64,000 nucleotides of DNA, taken from assembly GCA_028023455.1 (NCBI GenBank), contig JAQFVV010012416.1:8561967-8625966 (forward strand), in the 5' to 3' direction. Each line of letters begins with the position of its first letter. Position 1 is the first letter of the stretch. Shown here piece by piece: positions 11,320-25,089 of the stretch. This stretch comes from Epiperipatus broadwayi (lineage: Eukaryota; Onychophora; Udeonychophora; Euonychophora; Peripatidae). The translations under genes and the position numbers were made by a program. A model generated the notes under the pieces. The model was given only the letters and a program-made list of their open reading frames with translations. It ran no database searches and was not told the origin of the DNA.

Positions 11320-14300
11320 AAATAATATATATATATATATATTGTGAAAAGCAGGGAAATAAGAGAGGTGTACATATTCTACCATGTTGCGCATTATTTA
11401 CATATCAGATGAAAAAATGGATAAATATGGATGTATAAAGATGTATATTTATTTATAGGTGCCCACATTGGTACAGTCATTTATATAATAATAAGAACAA
11501 GTTATTAAATAATTTACATGAGATCCTAATTTCAGTTTTCAATTAATGATGAGAATGCTAATGCTGATTGGATCATGTATTTACAATTTGTAAAGATCAT
11601 ATGGAAAAAATTTAAAAAATTCAGTGTTGTGTTATGTTTGAATATATACATAGACTCGTATAAATGTGATTAAATATTTTATTCAAGATATATACAATAT
11701 ATTTACAAAATATATATAATAATGTTTGCTATACTGTATGCCTGATAAGTTGACTTGATACAGTGTTTGATCACTATGCAACTATTGAAGCAAGGATCTT
11801 CAGGTGCTGTTCTAGATTTACATAACTCTTCCCGCTCTATCATGATAGATTTATCAGGTGTAGGTATAGTAATACTTCTGGCTGTTTTGTGATAGCTTGC
11901 CTCATGTCAAGTTTATATTCTAGCAACTTTCAGTTCTAGTATAAATTTGCCTCATTGCTTTACCCTTATAGTTGACAATGTGTATATTGCCATTCAGTTC
12001 TGACAGTAATTTGTTATTGTCTGACCCCATTTCCAAATACACTCACTATTTGTAGCCACCCATTGGCTTATTTCTTCTATTTGTTATATCTTATCTATTC
12101 ATATATCCATTTATCTATAGTGATGACTGCTGAATCTGAATTAGATAAGGCAGTATCTGGACAAGTCCATTAGTCAAATATAAATTGTCTATAACATAAA
12201 GATTATATTGTCTGAACTTCATCAATTTACAGCCATCTGTCTGATGGTCAGACTAAGACTCACATCATTCATTTATAGTCAGAATATATGCTTGTGGAGT
12301 ATTATTTTCATTACAGAAGGTTACATATGATGAAGTATTACTTTCATATCATAATATCTTACTTTTTTCCAGTTAACATTCTGACATATTCCTAGTTTAG
12401 AACATAAACCCCTCAGGATCACAGACAAATTATTTAAGTGTGCAATGAAAATAATACAAGACTTAACTAAGAATGGCATGGATACTAAATTTATTTTTGA
12501 ATAACAAAAACAATTTATTAAAATGACTGATTAATAATAATAAAAAATTATCCCTGTTTATATGCAGACAAAGATGTACTATAATTTTTAACTTATATAT
12601 CTGAAAGATATAGCCATTATTTTCAACTAAAGAAGGAAAAAATAATAATTTATATAAGGTTTTAATATCTAATTTTTATTAATCAATTTAACTTATCATC
12701 TTCTTTATTCTGTCATATATGTATATATTATCGAAAGCCAGTCAACACTTAGTCAATCCCATATCAATAACAATCAACAATTTCAAATTGTTGTCAAGGC
12801 AACCTACTTTTAACTATATATATTGTGCCATTACAATTTAGTCACTAGCTAAATTTATAGTAATATGCATGTAGAAAAGGTAAACCAAAAATCATCATCA
12901 CATTTTTATATAACCATAAAAGAAGCTGTAGGGCATCCAAGTTCAAACCCTACCAGATCCAAAATTTTAAAAGCTTTAGACAGAAAGAGAGTGGGACAGC
13001 AATTATATGCTTTACTTGTTTGTGTGTTAATAAATCTCAAAAAGAGCAGTACACACATTTAATATTTAAAATTTTAATTTCTCTTTAAAAAGCAAAGTTA
13101 TAATGCATACGTATAGGCAATGTATGTGTAAACTATTTCATTGTTTTATATTTCAAATATTCAACATTTTAACTTTCTTTAAAACTAACTTATGCTTGAT
13201 CAATTTTAATGTCTTATTCTATACTTCTATTTTGCTTTTCTTTAAATGTAATTGGGATTTAAAAGTGACAGATTTAATTAAATAATAGGGTTATAATTAC
13301 TAAGCTAGCAATTATATTATTTAATGTTAGTTTATGAATGATTTGAAAGAATGAAGGATGTATGTACATTACATACAGAAATTTACATTTACTAAATATT
13401 GAAAGAAAAGGAAGGATTAAATCTGTCAAATTATTTTTTTTGTACAATTTTTGTTAAAAGAGGAAATCTGTTTAATCAGATATCTATCTTTGTAGCAATT
13501 TTTTTTTGTAAATGATTGTTTTTCACTTTGGGAGCTTAATTTGGGTGGGAACTCTAATTTTGAAATTGTCTTATCTTAAGATCTAAAGAAGGAAGCTCAA
13601 AGATTTGAAATGTTACCTAAATGTAAAAAAGAAAGGAAATAAGGATTAAGTCTATTTTTTTAAAACAAAAGTGTCTGGAAAAAGGATTAAACTTTTCAGT
13701 TGAAAAATAATTTAGTTGAAAATAAATTAGAGATCTAATTAAAATGAATTTGTCCAAAAATAGCAAGTGATGCTATCTCTGATTGGTTAAGTTAGCTAAA
13801 AATCGGATATAAAAAGCTGTCTGGAATTATTATTATTATTATTGTGATTATGATTCAGATTATTAGAATATTAAATTGAATGTTGAAAATATAAGAAATG
13901 GCTGGCTAGAAAAATTATATGTATGTCCCATCTTTGCCGGACCATCTGGGGAAGCTGCACATCACATAGGAAAGAAAAGATGTTGTGTCTAAAATAATAT
14001 TCTACACCTTTCAACTGACCAGAGAAATAAGATGTTTTTAATAGAAGGAAGAAAGCATTCACCTGCATTCGATGAAAGATGAATTAATCTACTGATAAAT
14101 ATTAATCATCAAGTCCAATTTATTGTTCCAACAACTGATTTTAAACTCAAGAAAATTTATAAATGTGAAAACAACTGCTGTATTTCATCCACTAAAAGAA
14201 TCATGCTTGACAGGAAGAGAAGAAAAGTTAATATAATGATTTCCAAATTATCCACTAAAGCAAATAACCTCAATAGAGTCATCATCATCAAATAGTTATA

Positions 14301-15745
14301 CATCTCAAGAAAGAGATTGTTCCCAGTAAAACGGAAATGGTAGCTGCAGAAATATAGACATTATACAAGACAAGTTTGAACCCTTGGAAATTCGCCACAA
14401 ACAAAAGATCGGTAATATGACTTTTATATCTACTTTCTTTATGATATCAGTCTTAATAAACATTTTAGCAATAAAGTGGTATATTTTATTTAAAGACTAT
14501 TCAGATCGATTAAAAACAAGAATGTCTTACTAATAATAACTTTGAGCTTCATAAATGATCTTGAATGTATGAAAATTATTTGTTTATTAATTTTACAGTT
14601 ATGAAAAATATTAATGTGTAAAACAATTTTTTTTTATGGTATTATGATTTTAGTTTTAACTAATATATTATTATTATTTTGGTTTTAAATAATATTTTAT
14701 TATGGGATAAAACACGCACATACATAATAATATTTTTATATGTGTATAATTGTGAGTGAATGTGAAATAATGAGTAGTATTAGAATATTAGATTATTTTG
14801 TTTCAAGTTAAGTATAGCATTTCAGAGGTAGAAGAGCGGGGGAGAAAATAATTTAAAACTTGTTTCTAAAACTTGCTCTTTCAATTCTATTAACATTTTC
14901 TTTTACATTCTACTTACATGTTAGATTTATAAAGTATGTGTGCTAATGAGCAGATAATATTTTTTTTTTGAAATACTTTTCTCATGGAGTGAAAATCATG
15001 GTCAATGTGACGTCCAACTTAATACAAAATACATTTGAAGGAAAAGGGGGAAGAACTTGAAATTAATTGAGGATTGATATATAATCAATTATCATTATTA
15101 TTATTCATGTCAATTTTCATGTTTATCTAGAAATTTTTATGTATATGTTAGAAATGCAGTAATAAATATTAGTTTGTTTTATTAAACGAGGCATATATAT
15201 TTCATTAAGTATAGTCTTTGTTAAGTGTGATTATTCATCATCATCAGTGGTTGAATATTAGTTATTTAAGATATAAGTAAGTATGCTAAAATTAAGCAAT
15301 AATTATGAATTTCTTTATAAAAATTAGTTTTATGTTTAGGCTTAGTCCTAGAGCTGTAGTTGAAACCCTTGTCATTATCGTTATTATTATCATCATCATC
15401 ATCGTCATCAATGTTTTAATTAATGAGCTGTTTAACTGTTTAAAGGCCATAAATAAATATTAATTTCATAATATTTAGTGATCTCTTAGTATTATTATAA
15501 CCACATCCCATCAACTATTTCATGCAAGGATGAGTGAATTGCCATCCTAAATTAGTTATATATAATCTGAGCTAGTAAACTTATAAAAATATTGAAACAC
15601 ATTTGTTATGTTAAGATCTGAGAAATGATTTATGTCTAATATACTCCACTTTGGTTTATAGATGTTTTACTTTTACCTAAATATCAGTGCATATAGTGAT
15701 ATGGCTCAAAAAGCAAAATCTCCCATTTTATTAGAAATAAAGTAC
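11320..15745. other. Long AT-rich intergenic stretch
   Basis: No gene recognised over ~4.4 kb. It contains a (TA)n run at 11320-11342, a short dispersed block at 12783-12830 shared with 4865-4915, and a (CAT)n-like run at about 15386-15412. The small open frames at 12865-13062, 13103-13285 and 13871-14068 have the low-complexity, Phe/Lys/Asn-rich composition expected from random AT-rich DNA. Confidence 0.4.
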
Positions 15746-15749
15746 CAAG

Positions 15750-15850
15750 AAGGGATTCAAACCCGGTACCTGTGAAAAGGTTATTAAATATAACCATGTC
15801 TAGATTCAGATAATCTAGTGGCGCCCTGCTAGACCATATTCACTTAGTAT
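15750..15850 (-). repeat. Possible tRNA-like/repeat fragment
   Basis: On the minus strand GGTACCGGGTTTGAATCCCT contains a B-box-like sequence (GGTTTGAATCC). Just beyond it, AATCTAGTGGCGCCCTG resembles the tail of the 2.2 kb LTR-like repeat (compare GGCCTAGTGGCGCCCTG near 60430). Too short to classify. Confidence 0.25.
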
Positions 15851-15854
15851 TTGT

Positions 15855-17070
15855 TTAAACATGCACTTAACATCAAACCAAGAAATGAAAGTGGATAAAA
15901 AACCTACTGTCTGTATACCTGAGTTATAATACTTGTTATTAATAATTTGCTTATAATTCTTGATATTTGGATATTGAGAAATCCAACGTTATTTTAAATA
16001 TTATGATCTTATATATATTGTGGACAACTCAGATACTTTAATAGTTATTTGAGCGACCTTTAATTTTATTTCCATTGAACCACCTTTACTTATTACTTTT
16101 GAACCTTTACTTGGATCTTATTTGAACCACCATTAATTTAGTTACAATATGTAATTAAATGTTTCATGAATTTTGAATTTGATAAAGAATGGAAATTAAG
16201 AGATTATATTTATACCTTTACCCTTTTGATGTTGCCAGGAAACATCAATTATTCATTGACAGTCCTGGTGATAAACAAGTTTCTCTATTATTCCATAGCT
16301 CTTTTGTCTTGGGTTAACATTTCACAATAAATCAAAGGGAACATTGCTTACACATAACCCTCTAAATGAATGCAACCATAACATTTGAATCACAATGAAA
16401 ACAAAAATTAAATTATAATTTCAATAAATCCAATAAATATATAAGAATCTGCTAGATAAAAAAATAAAATGAATTATAATTTTAAAAAATAGTTTAGGCC
16501 TAACTACATTCACATTTGAATGCATTAAGAGTCTTAAAGTAAGCTTATTATCCAGATACATTTCTTAAATAATAGATCATTCTTTATCATAGTTGTCTTT
16601 TAATATTTCTTTATCCCATATAGTATTTGCTTTACCATCCATGCTTGACATTAATCTTCAATTTCAGATGTTTGAATCATTTAAATGGTATACTGCTTGC
16701 TTCAAGAAACTAAAGAACCTTTTGAACAAGAGGTGTAAATTTCTATTAGGGCAGAGACAATAAGGCTAAGTTCTGTATTATCATCCTTTTTGGGCTACTA
16801 ATTATGAATGTGACATAAAAACATTGTAGAGTGTACATTTTTGGCCAAACTTATTAAAATTTATCCACATAAAAACATTTTCTGTCATGGCTACAATAAG
16901 ATTACCACTAACAAGACTTTCTAGTTATATGACTTTTTTATATAAGTTCTGTATCCATGTGCTGCATTATGATCATGTTGTGATAATAATATAAATATTG
17001 AATGATAGTGAATGCATGTGAGTGAATAAATATAATGGTATTAAGTTTTTATATATAGTCTTCCTGATAT
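15855..17070. other. AT-rich intergenic stretch
   Basis: No gene, RNA or structured repeat recognised. Confidence 0.4.
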
Positions 17071-17114
17071 CATATGATCACCATTTCTTACGCTTGCTCA
17101 TAACTGTTAATAAA

Positions 17115-17618
17115 ACAGGCAAAACTCTCCATACAGTAGTGCCACTCAGTGCAAGCCAAAGTAAACAATGGATGCCAGAAGGCTTGTGCATAAAATCCCT
17201 ATCTAGTGCCTACTTGTCCAATATCTCCAGACTAGTTTCTAGCTTGTAGTTTTTGTCAGTGAGGAGTTTTGGATCTGAGAGCACTGCACCTAGATCTTAT
17301 ATGACTGCATAAGCTAATTACTATATATGACTATATAAGCTAATAAGCTCAGATTGAAAATATTGTGTTTTCAATTTTAGACTCATAGTTTTGTAGTTAA
17401 GTAGAGATAAAACGTGGCTTTTGGAGGGTTGTATTAGATCCTAAGATCTAGGTGCAGATCCAAGGCTTCTCGCTGATGAAATCCACAAGCTAGAAACTAG
17501 TCTAGGGATGTTGGATGAGTAGGCACTAGATAGGCATTTTATGCACAAGCCTTCTGACATCCATTGATTACTCTGGTTTGCACTGAGTGGCACTACTGTA
17601 TGGAGAATTTTTCCTGTC
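17115..17618. mobile_element. Foldback element family 2, long-arm copy
   Basis: Left arm 17115-17305 and right arm 17435-17618 are ~190-bp inverted copies of each other. Both contain (in opposite senses) CAAAACTCTCCATACAGTAG, GGATGCCAGAAGGCTTGTGC and TGAGTAGGCACTAGATAGG-type blocks. A ~130-bp spacer separates them. Other copies: 26926-26997, 27403-27505, 29719-29780, 41045-41230, 43117-43418, 46581-46782 and 52536-52748. The open frames 17022-17249 and 17441-17641 are translations of the two arms, not genes. Each arm carries a hammerhead-like core: in the right arm (plus strand) CTGATGA 17473-17479, GAAAC 17493-17497 and GTC 17500-17502. The left-arm core has lost the core G (CTGACAA). Confidence 0.7.
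17458..17516 (+). ncRNA. Decayed hammerhead-like motif in foldback arm
   Basis: CTGATGA, GAAACTAGTC and part of the outer stem I pairing (ATCCAA with TTGGAT) are kept, but stem II is poorly paired and inner stem I has mismatches. Compare the better copy at 46618-46676. Probably inactive. Confidence 0.4.
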
Positions 17619-17639
17619 TTCCTGATACCTGATAAAAAC

Positions 17640-18300
17640 ATGTTTTTCTTCCCTCAATCTCTCGTGGTTTTTTTAATGTTAATTACAGGTTGTTGGGGGG
17701 GGGGGTTCTTAGAATCCATTTAGAAGCAGATTAAATATATTTAATAAGCATTTTTTTAACCAGCATATATTTTTCTTTTTTATTTACTTATATATAAACT
17801 GAACTTTTTAAAAAATCTCTTCTGATTGGTTAAAAAAAAATAGATACCAACAATTAAACTTAATTTTTGAATGTTATATTTTTAGATTCAATTTCCCTAA
17901 ATTAAATGAAAAATATTCAAAAATATAAAATTTCAAATCTAAAACATATTCTTATGATCAGAAATGAAAATGACAAACCCGTATGGGGTCTCTTAGATCG
18001 TAAATACAACAATTATACTTAATAAATATTAACTTAAAAGTGCTCTCAAAACAATTAAAACTAAAAATGTTACTATAATAATTCACAAGTCAGATTAAAC
18101 AACATCTATTGATCAAATTAAAAAATGCTTTTACATAAAATAATATATGGATTCATTACTTTGCAGAATTTTTATCTTTACAAATATTTTATTTATTTTG
18201 AAATCAATATATTTGAGTCAAATACTTTTTTATTTATTTGTAACAAATTATTTACAAACATTAACATATTTGCAATAAAAAAAACCATAATGGTTTAGGT
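17640..18300. other. AT-rich intergenic stretch
   Basis: Only a 12-base G run at about 17695-17706 and long A/T runs; no gene. Confidence 0.4.
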
Positions 18301-18317
18301 AATACAACATGTTGTTT

Positions 18318-18876
18318 TCCTGAAAATTTGTGATGATGGTGTTGTATTTTTATATTAGACTATTTCCATTATCTAATATGAGTATTGAATGTCATTAAAA
18401 AATTTAACTTTATTTAAATATTCCAGATACATTCAACTGTTAGGAATAGCACATCAAACAGTTAGTATATGCACAACGTTTTGAGAGGAATTATTTTCCT
18501 CTCTTCTTCAGGTGTGGCTTAGCATGGGATTCGAACCTGGATCCTTATATTCTTGAGTATTGAATTTTAAGGTAATATTCTAACCAACTGATTGTTGTGC
18601 TCAGTTGGTTAGAGCATTACCTTAAAATTCAATACTCAAGAATCTAAGGGTCCAGGTTTGAATCCCATGCTAGTACTAACTGGTCAGGCCAGCAACACCT
18701 GATGAAGAGAGGAGAATAATACCTCTTAAAACATTGTGCATATACTAACTGTTTGATGTGCTATTACTAACAGTTGAATGTACTTGGAATATTTAAATAA
18801 AGTTATTTTTTTCTAAAGACATTCAATTCTCATATTAGATGATGGAAATAGTTTAATATAAAAATACAAATACAGT
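18318..18876. mobile_element. Palindromic pair of Penelope-like element ends
   Basis: Two ~260-bp copies of the PLE 3'-terminal sequence lie head to head (left arm 18318-18595 minus, right arm 18600-18876 plus). The same sequence ends the PLEs at 32.1, 34.9, 37.5 and 63.4 kb. The pair is flanked by ATGTTGTTT at 18309-18317 and 18877-18885, a perfect 9-bp target duplication, so both arms probably entered as one insertion. Each arm holds a tRNA-like segment (GGTTAGAGC as A-box-like, GGTTTGAATCC as B-box-like in the right arm) and a hammerhead-like core. No reading frame is included. Confidence 0.65.
18699..18740 (+). ncRNA. Hammerhead-like core in PLE end
   Basis: CTGATGAAGAGAGG, a short loop, then CCTCTTAAAAC gives CUGAUGA, a stem II (AGAGG/CCTCT) and a GAAA equivalent mutated to AAAA. 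The consensus across copies is CTGAWGA..CCTCTTGAAAC. Helices I and III could not be folded convincingly by eye. Confidence 0.35.
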
Positions 18877-18889
18877 ATGTTGTTTAGCT

Positions 18890-19870
18890 CTAATAAAGAA
18901 TGATACAAATTTAAAGAGTGGCATACTCTAATATTGCATAAATATGATAACTAAATTGATGAAGAGTCCAGATATTTATTGTCAATGTATTTAGGATACT
19001 TTTTATTTAATTTTAAACTTCAAATGACCTCATTGTCATTCCAAATAAGTCCATAACTAGATGAGTTCATCTATATTGTAATGGTCACACTCAGTATATT
19101 TTATGATTGAGATTTATTTTTATTTATATAATTTATATGGACACCACCTGATTTTAACTATCAGGAAAATGAACCAACATGTGTATATTTAAAACAATAT
19201 TTTACTTTATCAAGTAATGATGATCACCCCACACAATCCCTATTTGTAATACCCCTTTTGATAAATAAAGGAAGATCATACGATCTTACATTTAAAGAAT
19301 TTAAGAAATCAGATAACAATAGTTTGATTATAAAATATAATTATTAATTAATATATATAATTTTTTTTTAACAAAGTCCTTTTAATATTTATACATTATT
19401 GCCTTATTTCATATGCATGCAGAAAGATAATTCTTGCACATCCAAGATTTCATTGCCAAGTTTAATTTTAATCTTCATTTACATTATAATATTCATATAG
19501 TATAAACACTAGTGTACATTCACGATATAGTGAACTTCAACCTCAGTAGACTTAAAACATAGCTATAAGTATGTATGATTCTATAAATATAAAACATTTC
19601 TTTGACTTGTATGCTTTCTAGTATCAACTTATACATATATTCTATATGGGATAGACATCAATGCTATCCTTGTATAACAATAGTTATAAGGAATGGTCTT
19701 TTAGAATCCTAATTCACTAAAGCACAACTGCTGTCTTCATATGACAAAAACTATATGGATTGGTCTTTGGGCTCTAATCCTAATTTAATATAATTTACAG
19801 GGATGGCTCATTTTAATACTGGTTCCTAATTTATGACAACTAGATAGGAATGTATTCTTTCATATGGATG
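18890..19870. other. AT-rich intergenic stretch
   Basis: No gene. Around 19680-19845 three diverged blocks containing 'ggaatggtct..taatcctaatt' look like an old ~70-bp tandem repeat. Confidence 0.35.
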
Positions 19871-19872
<2 letters not shown>

Positions 19873-19910
<38 letters not shown>

Positions 19911-19962
19911 CATATATATATATATATATATACAATATATATATATATATATATTGTACCCT
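19873..19962. repeat. Large compound (TA)n microsatellite
   Basis: About 90 bp of TA repeats interrupted by TTGCA and by TACAATAT, self-complementary over most of its length and able to extrude as a cruciform. Confidence 0.85.
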
Positions 19963-19964
19963 CA

Positions 19965-22660
19965 CTTCCCAGAAATATATAATTATAATCACTTGATCTA
20001 GCTCAGATAAATAACTATGTTTATCTAAAATGTATCTAAATTAATAATAACTATATTTTTAAGAATATCAATGATTAAATTAACTTAATTAATAAATAAT
20101 AATATAGTTCTGGTTTATAAAATGAAATAAATGAATATCTAATCAAATCATGAGACTATGAAGTGAGTTTACAAATGGTAGAGCAAATACATTAAGATAA
20201 TCTCCCACTGGATATCACCTTAATGGCATAAGAATACTATCCTTATTCCTATTACTCAAATACTACATTTATAGTACTCTTACGTCTTTAATCAAAACTA
20301 ATTAAGTAAATTATCTTTAACAAATTAATTTAATATCTTTTCCAAAACTAATTTAACTCAAATTATCTCAGGTTCTCTTAAAATAATGATAAATTAATTA
20401 TAACTTTTGTAATCAAGTATGATAAGGGATTTAATATCATTCCTAACTACAATTTAATAATACTAATAACAAATAGTAATACTAATCTTTAATCTATCAT
20501 TCACTCTCCTATCTTTCTATTTATAATGTTATTCTTGTATATCTTATAATAAAATGTAATATAATTTTCTATTATCCATATGGCATCTTAAATAATATAT
20601 TTAGTATGATATTACAATCTGAGAATATGTGGCAATCATTACAAAGATAATTTAACGTAAATCTTTGGTAATTATTCCATGACCATCACAATAATATCAT
20701 AAGTAAAACCTCTTAAATAGAATATATCAATAAAGTATAACTCCTAAATAAAATTTTACCTATGATGTGCAAATATTATGTCTTCATTATAATTATCTGT
20801 GATTATGTAATTGTGATGTGAAGAAATTGAGTCAACACGAAGATTTATAAAACACATTGAACAATTTTATTAACAAATTGACAATAAAATTATTTACATT
20901 ATTTACATTTTGATTTATTCGTATTCAGGTATTTTTTCAAGACAAATCAAATGACTTAAAACATAAGATACAAAACATCTCTTCAATAAAATATTTTTTA
21001 TTTTTTAAAATATCATTATATAACTTTTTTATTACAGTTATTCGATATTATTAATTTATAGGCTTTAAAAAATATAGGTAATACTTTTATTATGTACTTA
21101 TCCTTGTTATTTAGTTTTTAAAGTTATTTAGCATTCTATATAGTCATTTTTCAATATTTATGTGAACAACCTTAATTCATAGCAGACCATCAAACTAAGC
21201 TACTTACTAATTATTACTTTAAACTTTAAATATCATGTATGGATTAGTGTGTTATAAAATTATTTTTGTAAAACTTATGACTACTTTCATTCATTCAACA
21301 CGATTTAGTTTATTACATTTAATCATAAATAAAAATATGCATTATAAGTATGTCTTTTTAAAAATTCTTAATAATTAAGTAATATCATTATAAATTCTTT
21401 TAAATTGTCAATTATTTATTTTCTAAAAAAAAAAAAATATCATTTTAACTATAAAAGTTTTATGATTCTTTCACTGATGAAATTATGTTTTTATAATTTT
21501 TACACTTATTATAATCTAAGCAACATAACTTATCTTATCCAATTTAACGATTCTCTATTTCCAAACCTATTTATTATTTTCAATTTTAAAACAACCATCT
21601 TTTACAATGTAATCCAATAAATTTCAATAACACATAAACTAGTAGGCATATGGGGTAAACTATAACTTCAACTTAACCTTTTATCAACTAACCATCATGG
21701 GCACAGTGTACATAAACTGAGGTATAACTTATTTGTTTAATAACCTCTTCTACCAAGTATAATGTCCAGGCTATTCATTCAGCACTATGGCACACTAAGC
21801 TTTAACACATAGAAAAATAAACACTGCCATGAATATACACAAGATATAGGGCTATGTTAGCTATACTTGTATAAACATCAATATAGTATATTCTTCTTCC
21901 CATATAAATAAACCCTACATACAATATTATCCTGGTCTTATATAACCTAATACTAAGATATTAGCATTTAAAATTCACCAATTTACATCGCTAAATTCAT
22001 CTTCTCATTTCTATAATAACAAATAAATTCATTTTTAGAATAACAGTCTAACTAACTAATAAGACAAGATTATTTTATTCTTTAATAGTTCTCAAACTTT
22101 AGCACAAACAATCAGAATCAGTGTCATATTTTTAACACTTTAAATTATTCAACAAAACATCCAATTCAGTTTTAATAGAATCATATACTTATATTTCTTT
22201 TATGTTTAACTATCTTTACGATATCATTAAAATTATGCATATTCTTAAATAACTAAACAAATGATAAATTATGTGTAGGTGTGTGTTTTATATACGCATC
22301 CATCCGTACAAAATAACAAACACATTTTAAAACTATTAATAATTTGCATTATTACCATAAGTAATTTCTATTGGCAATTAGTTAGTGATGTCATCTGGAG
22401 TACGATCTAAATAAACATTTTATTATCGTTTATTCCCCATTATCACACTTTAAAATATACTAAGTTAAAGATTTTTTTTTTTTTTTTTACAATAAAATTT
22501 AATTACTAAGTTAGTAAATAATTTACTGTTTTCTGTTTCTACGCTCACCAGTTTTTCTAAAAAAAAAGTTTTTTTAAGAAATAAGCCTGTATTTTAGTTA
22601 TTACATAGTAGAGATATCTGCCCATTCCTTGTATATGTATTAAATGGATTCTGTCCTGTA
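19965..22660. other. Long, very AT-rich intergenic stretch
   Basis: No gene, RNA or repeat relationship to the rest of the window was found in ~2.7 kb. Open frames such as 21405-21620 are Phe/Tyr/Asn/Lys-rich and read as chance. Confidence 0.4.
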
Positions 22661-22674
22661 CATGAGGGGTCAGA

Positions 22675-23030
22675 TTGACTTTAGGTCAACATGGGTGTAA
22701 CAAGAATCTCAGTCTCAGGGTGGCCTTTAAGCGTTCCATTATCAGATTTTCAATTGGATGGACGGTTGAAGAGTTGGAGTGTGGAGTGGATTGAGGCCTG
22801 TCCATTAAAGTATGAAGATTCTCTATCTTAATATATATTTGAGCACTTATTGCATATATGTGTAGAGATGATAATCTGGACCAACTGATGATTGCTGATT
22901 TAGCATAAAATACGAGTATTGGTGATTATATTTATCTTTTCAACATATATGTGTTCAAGTGTATCAGTGATATGAGATAAAGTGGTGAGTTGTGGGTCAT
23001 GTGAAAGTCTGTGCTCATATACCCTATATA
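22675..23030 (-). mobile_element. MITE family 1, reverse copy
   Basis: GACCAACTGATGATTGCTGA, the following ATTGGTGATTATATTTATC and ATGTGAAAGTCTG match, in reverse, the interior and end of the copy at 8962-9341. The TIRs are eroded. Confidence 0.5.
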
Positions 23031-23039
23031 TTACCTATA

Positions 23040-25070
23040 GGAATTAATTATCTTCTCACATATGCAAATGATTTTTAATGTTTAAATTTTAGCAGAAGCC
23101 AGCTTGTTATATATTTGACAAAGATTTTTAACAGTTACAAGATAAAATTAAAACCACTTTGTGAAATGATATACAGAAGGTCTTAAAAGATAGAATTTTT
23201 TATAGACAATGATAATATATGTTATTATAAGCTTTTAAAAAGTGTTTGATATGAAATAGCCAGCAAACTTTTTTTTATGAAATATTACTAATTCTTGTCA
23301 GAATTCATATTTGTTTGAAAGTTACTATGGTAATGGCTAAAAAAATAAGCATGCAGTTTATAGTCTTTTTGATTTAGTGGTTTGTTTGTTTTTTTGATAC
23401 CACAAATTTAATAAAATATTGCAAAAAAAAAAATTTTAAACAAGCTTGGAAACTTACTCCAATTATTTTTTGCCTAATTAACTGAGTAAAAGTATTGCTA
23501 ATAAATGTGAGAATAAACTGAATAAGTGGTGTCCATAATAGAGAATTGGGATAAATTTCTTCTTTATTTAAAGTCGGGATTTCTAGAATTTCAGCGAACA
23601 ATTTCTCATAATAGTAAATTATTCTTATAACCCAATCTTCCCTTACCTTCTTTACTTTGGCTATATTACATTAATTATAAAAATCATGTTAAATCACTTT
23701 CCATATGCATTTAATATCTAATGGATTTTTAGTATTCATTTCCTTATTCGAGCTAACAGTTTTGACAGTCCAACAATCTTCAGAATTAGATATTTCTTCA
23801 CAAAATATTAAACACATTCAATGTTCTCTTTACTCTACTCTAGAGCCACCTATTGCTGAGTAGTGTAAAGAGAACTGTTCTGGAAAACATGTAAGTAACC
23901 ATATAAAAATATTGAGTGGCATTGTTGATACTAACCTTTCTAACCAAAGGTTAGAAAAAACTTGGATTTGGCATGACTATAAAATACATAGAAACTGACC
24001 CCATATCAGATCGACATATGGCTCAAGTGAGTACCAAACTTAAGGTTTTAATTTCAAGCCATTAATTTGGATATTATATAATGATTATTAGTGGCATAAT
24101 TGTATTAGTTTCAGTTTTAAATGCTAGTTATCATTGATAAAGGTGAACTCTAGAAACCAATCTGGGATAGGAATATTATAGCATTATATCATCTAGTATT
24201 ATTTATTACTCAAGCTTTCAGTAGTTGACTCAAGAAAAGAGGTGAAGAAAACTATTTTTGAAAGTATACGAGTAAAAGTCATGTGATAATAATTTTGCTA
24301 TTATGTGTTTATTGTTATTATTTTGTTATGTTATTATCGTTAGCTTAAATAAAGGCAGAATAAAGAAAGTGCTTAAATATTAAGTACATATGTGAAGTAT
24401 TTATTAGTATTGATATATTGAATTACACTTCTAAATCGCTATTTAAATTTCAAGTTGCAGTACTCGTATATAATTTTCATCAGAAGGGAATAACATCTTG
24501 TACACATGGGTTATTAAAAACAATACAGCACATCTGCTTCTCTAATCTTTCTTTTTCTAAAACTTTTGCTTTCATTTTCACTAACAATATTCATAAACTT
24601 ACCTAAAAAAAGTATAATAAATTCAGGTCATGAAAGCCTAACTTTATAACCTAATATTAAGTGCACTTTTTGTGAAGTTCACCATAATCATACCTCTTAG
24701 CAGATGAACAAAAATTTGAAAATTTAATTACAAATACAAATGAAGGAAGAAAACCAATATATATATATTATGATGATGATGATCAAACCTCATTATAGGA
24801 TTTGGTCAGCTAGCAGTTAGTTGAATCATAAAATTTAAAAGTGAAAATGTAATTTAAAAAGAAAAGGACTCTGTGGGCTCAAGAGAAAATAATTTTTTTT
24901 TTAAAATGAACCTAGAAATGTTATTGGGATCCAATTAGATACATTGTTGTATCAAAATTATTGTAATTCCTTTTTGTGGGTAATTAAAAAAAATTATCTC
25001 TTTGGTATAATTCTGTTTGTAAAAAAAAAAATTAAACAGTCTTTAATCTTCACTCAGGGGGAAATTATTT
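23040..25070. other. AT-rich intergenic stretch with one small hairpin
   Basis: No gene. It contains the hairpin at 23823-23875, listed separately, and an ATGATGATGATG run at about 24770-24783. The frames at 23374-23601 and 24418-24606 show no domain. Confidence 0.35.
23823..23875. repeat. 53-bp perfect-looking hairpin
   Basis: The left arm GTTCTCTTTACTCTACTC (23823-23840) pairs with the right arm GAGTAGTGTAAAGAGAAC (23858-23875), 17 of 18 bp, around a 17-nt loop. No TIR family or coding context is recognised. Confidence 0.6.
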
Positions 25071-25089
25071 TTTTAAATATACCAAAAGA

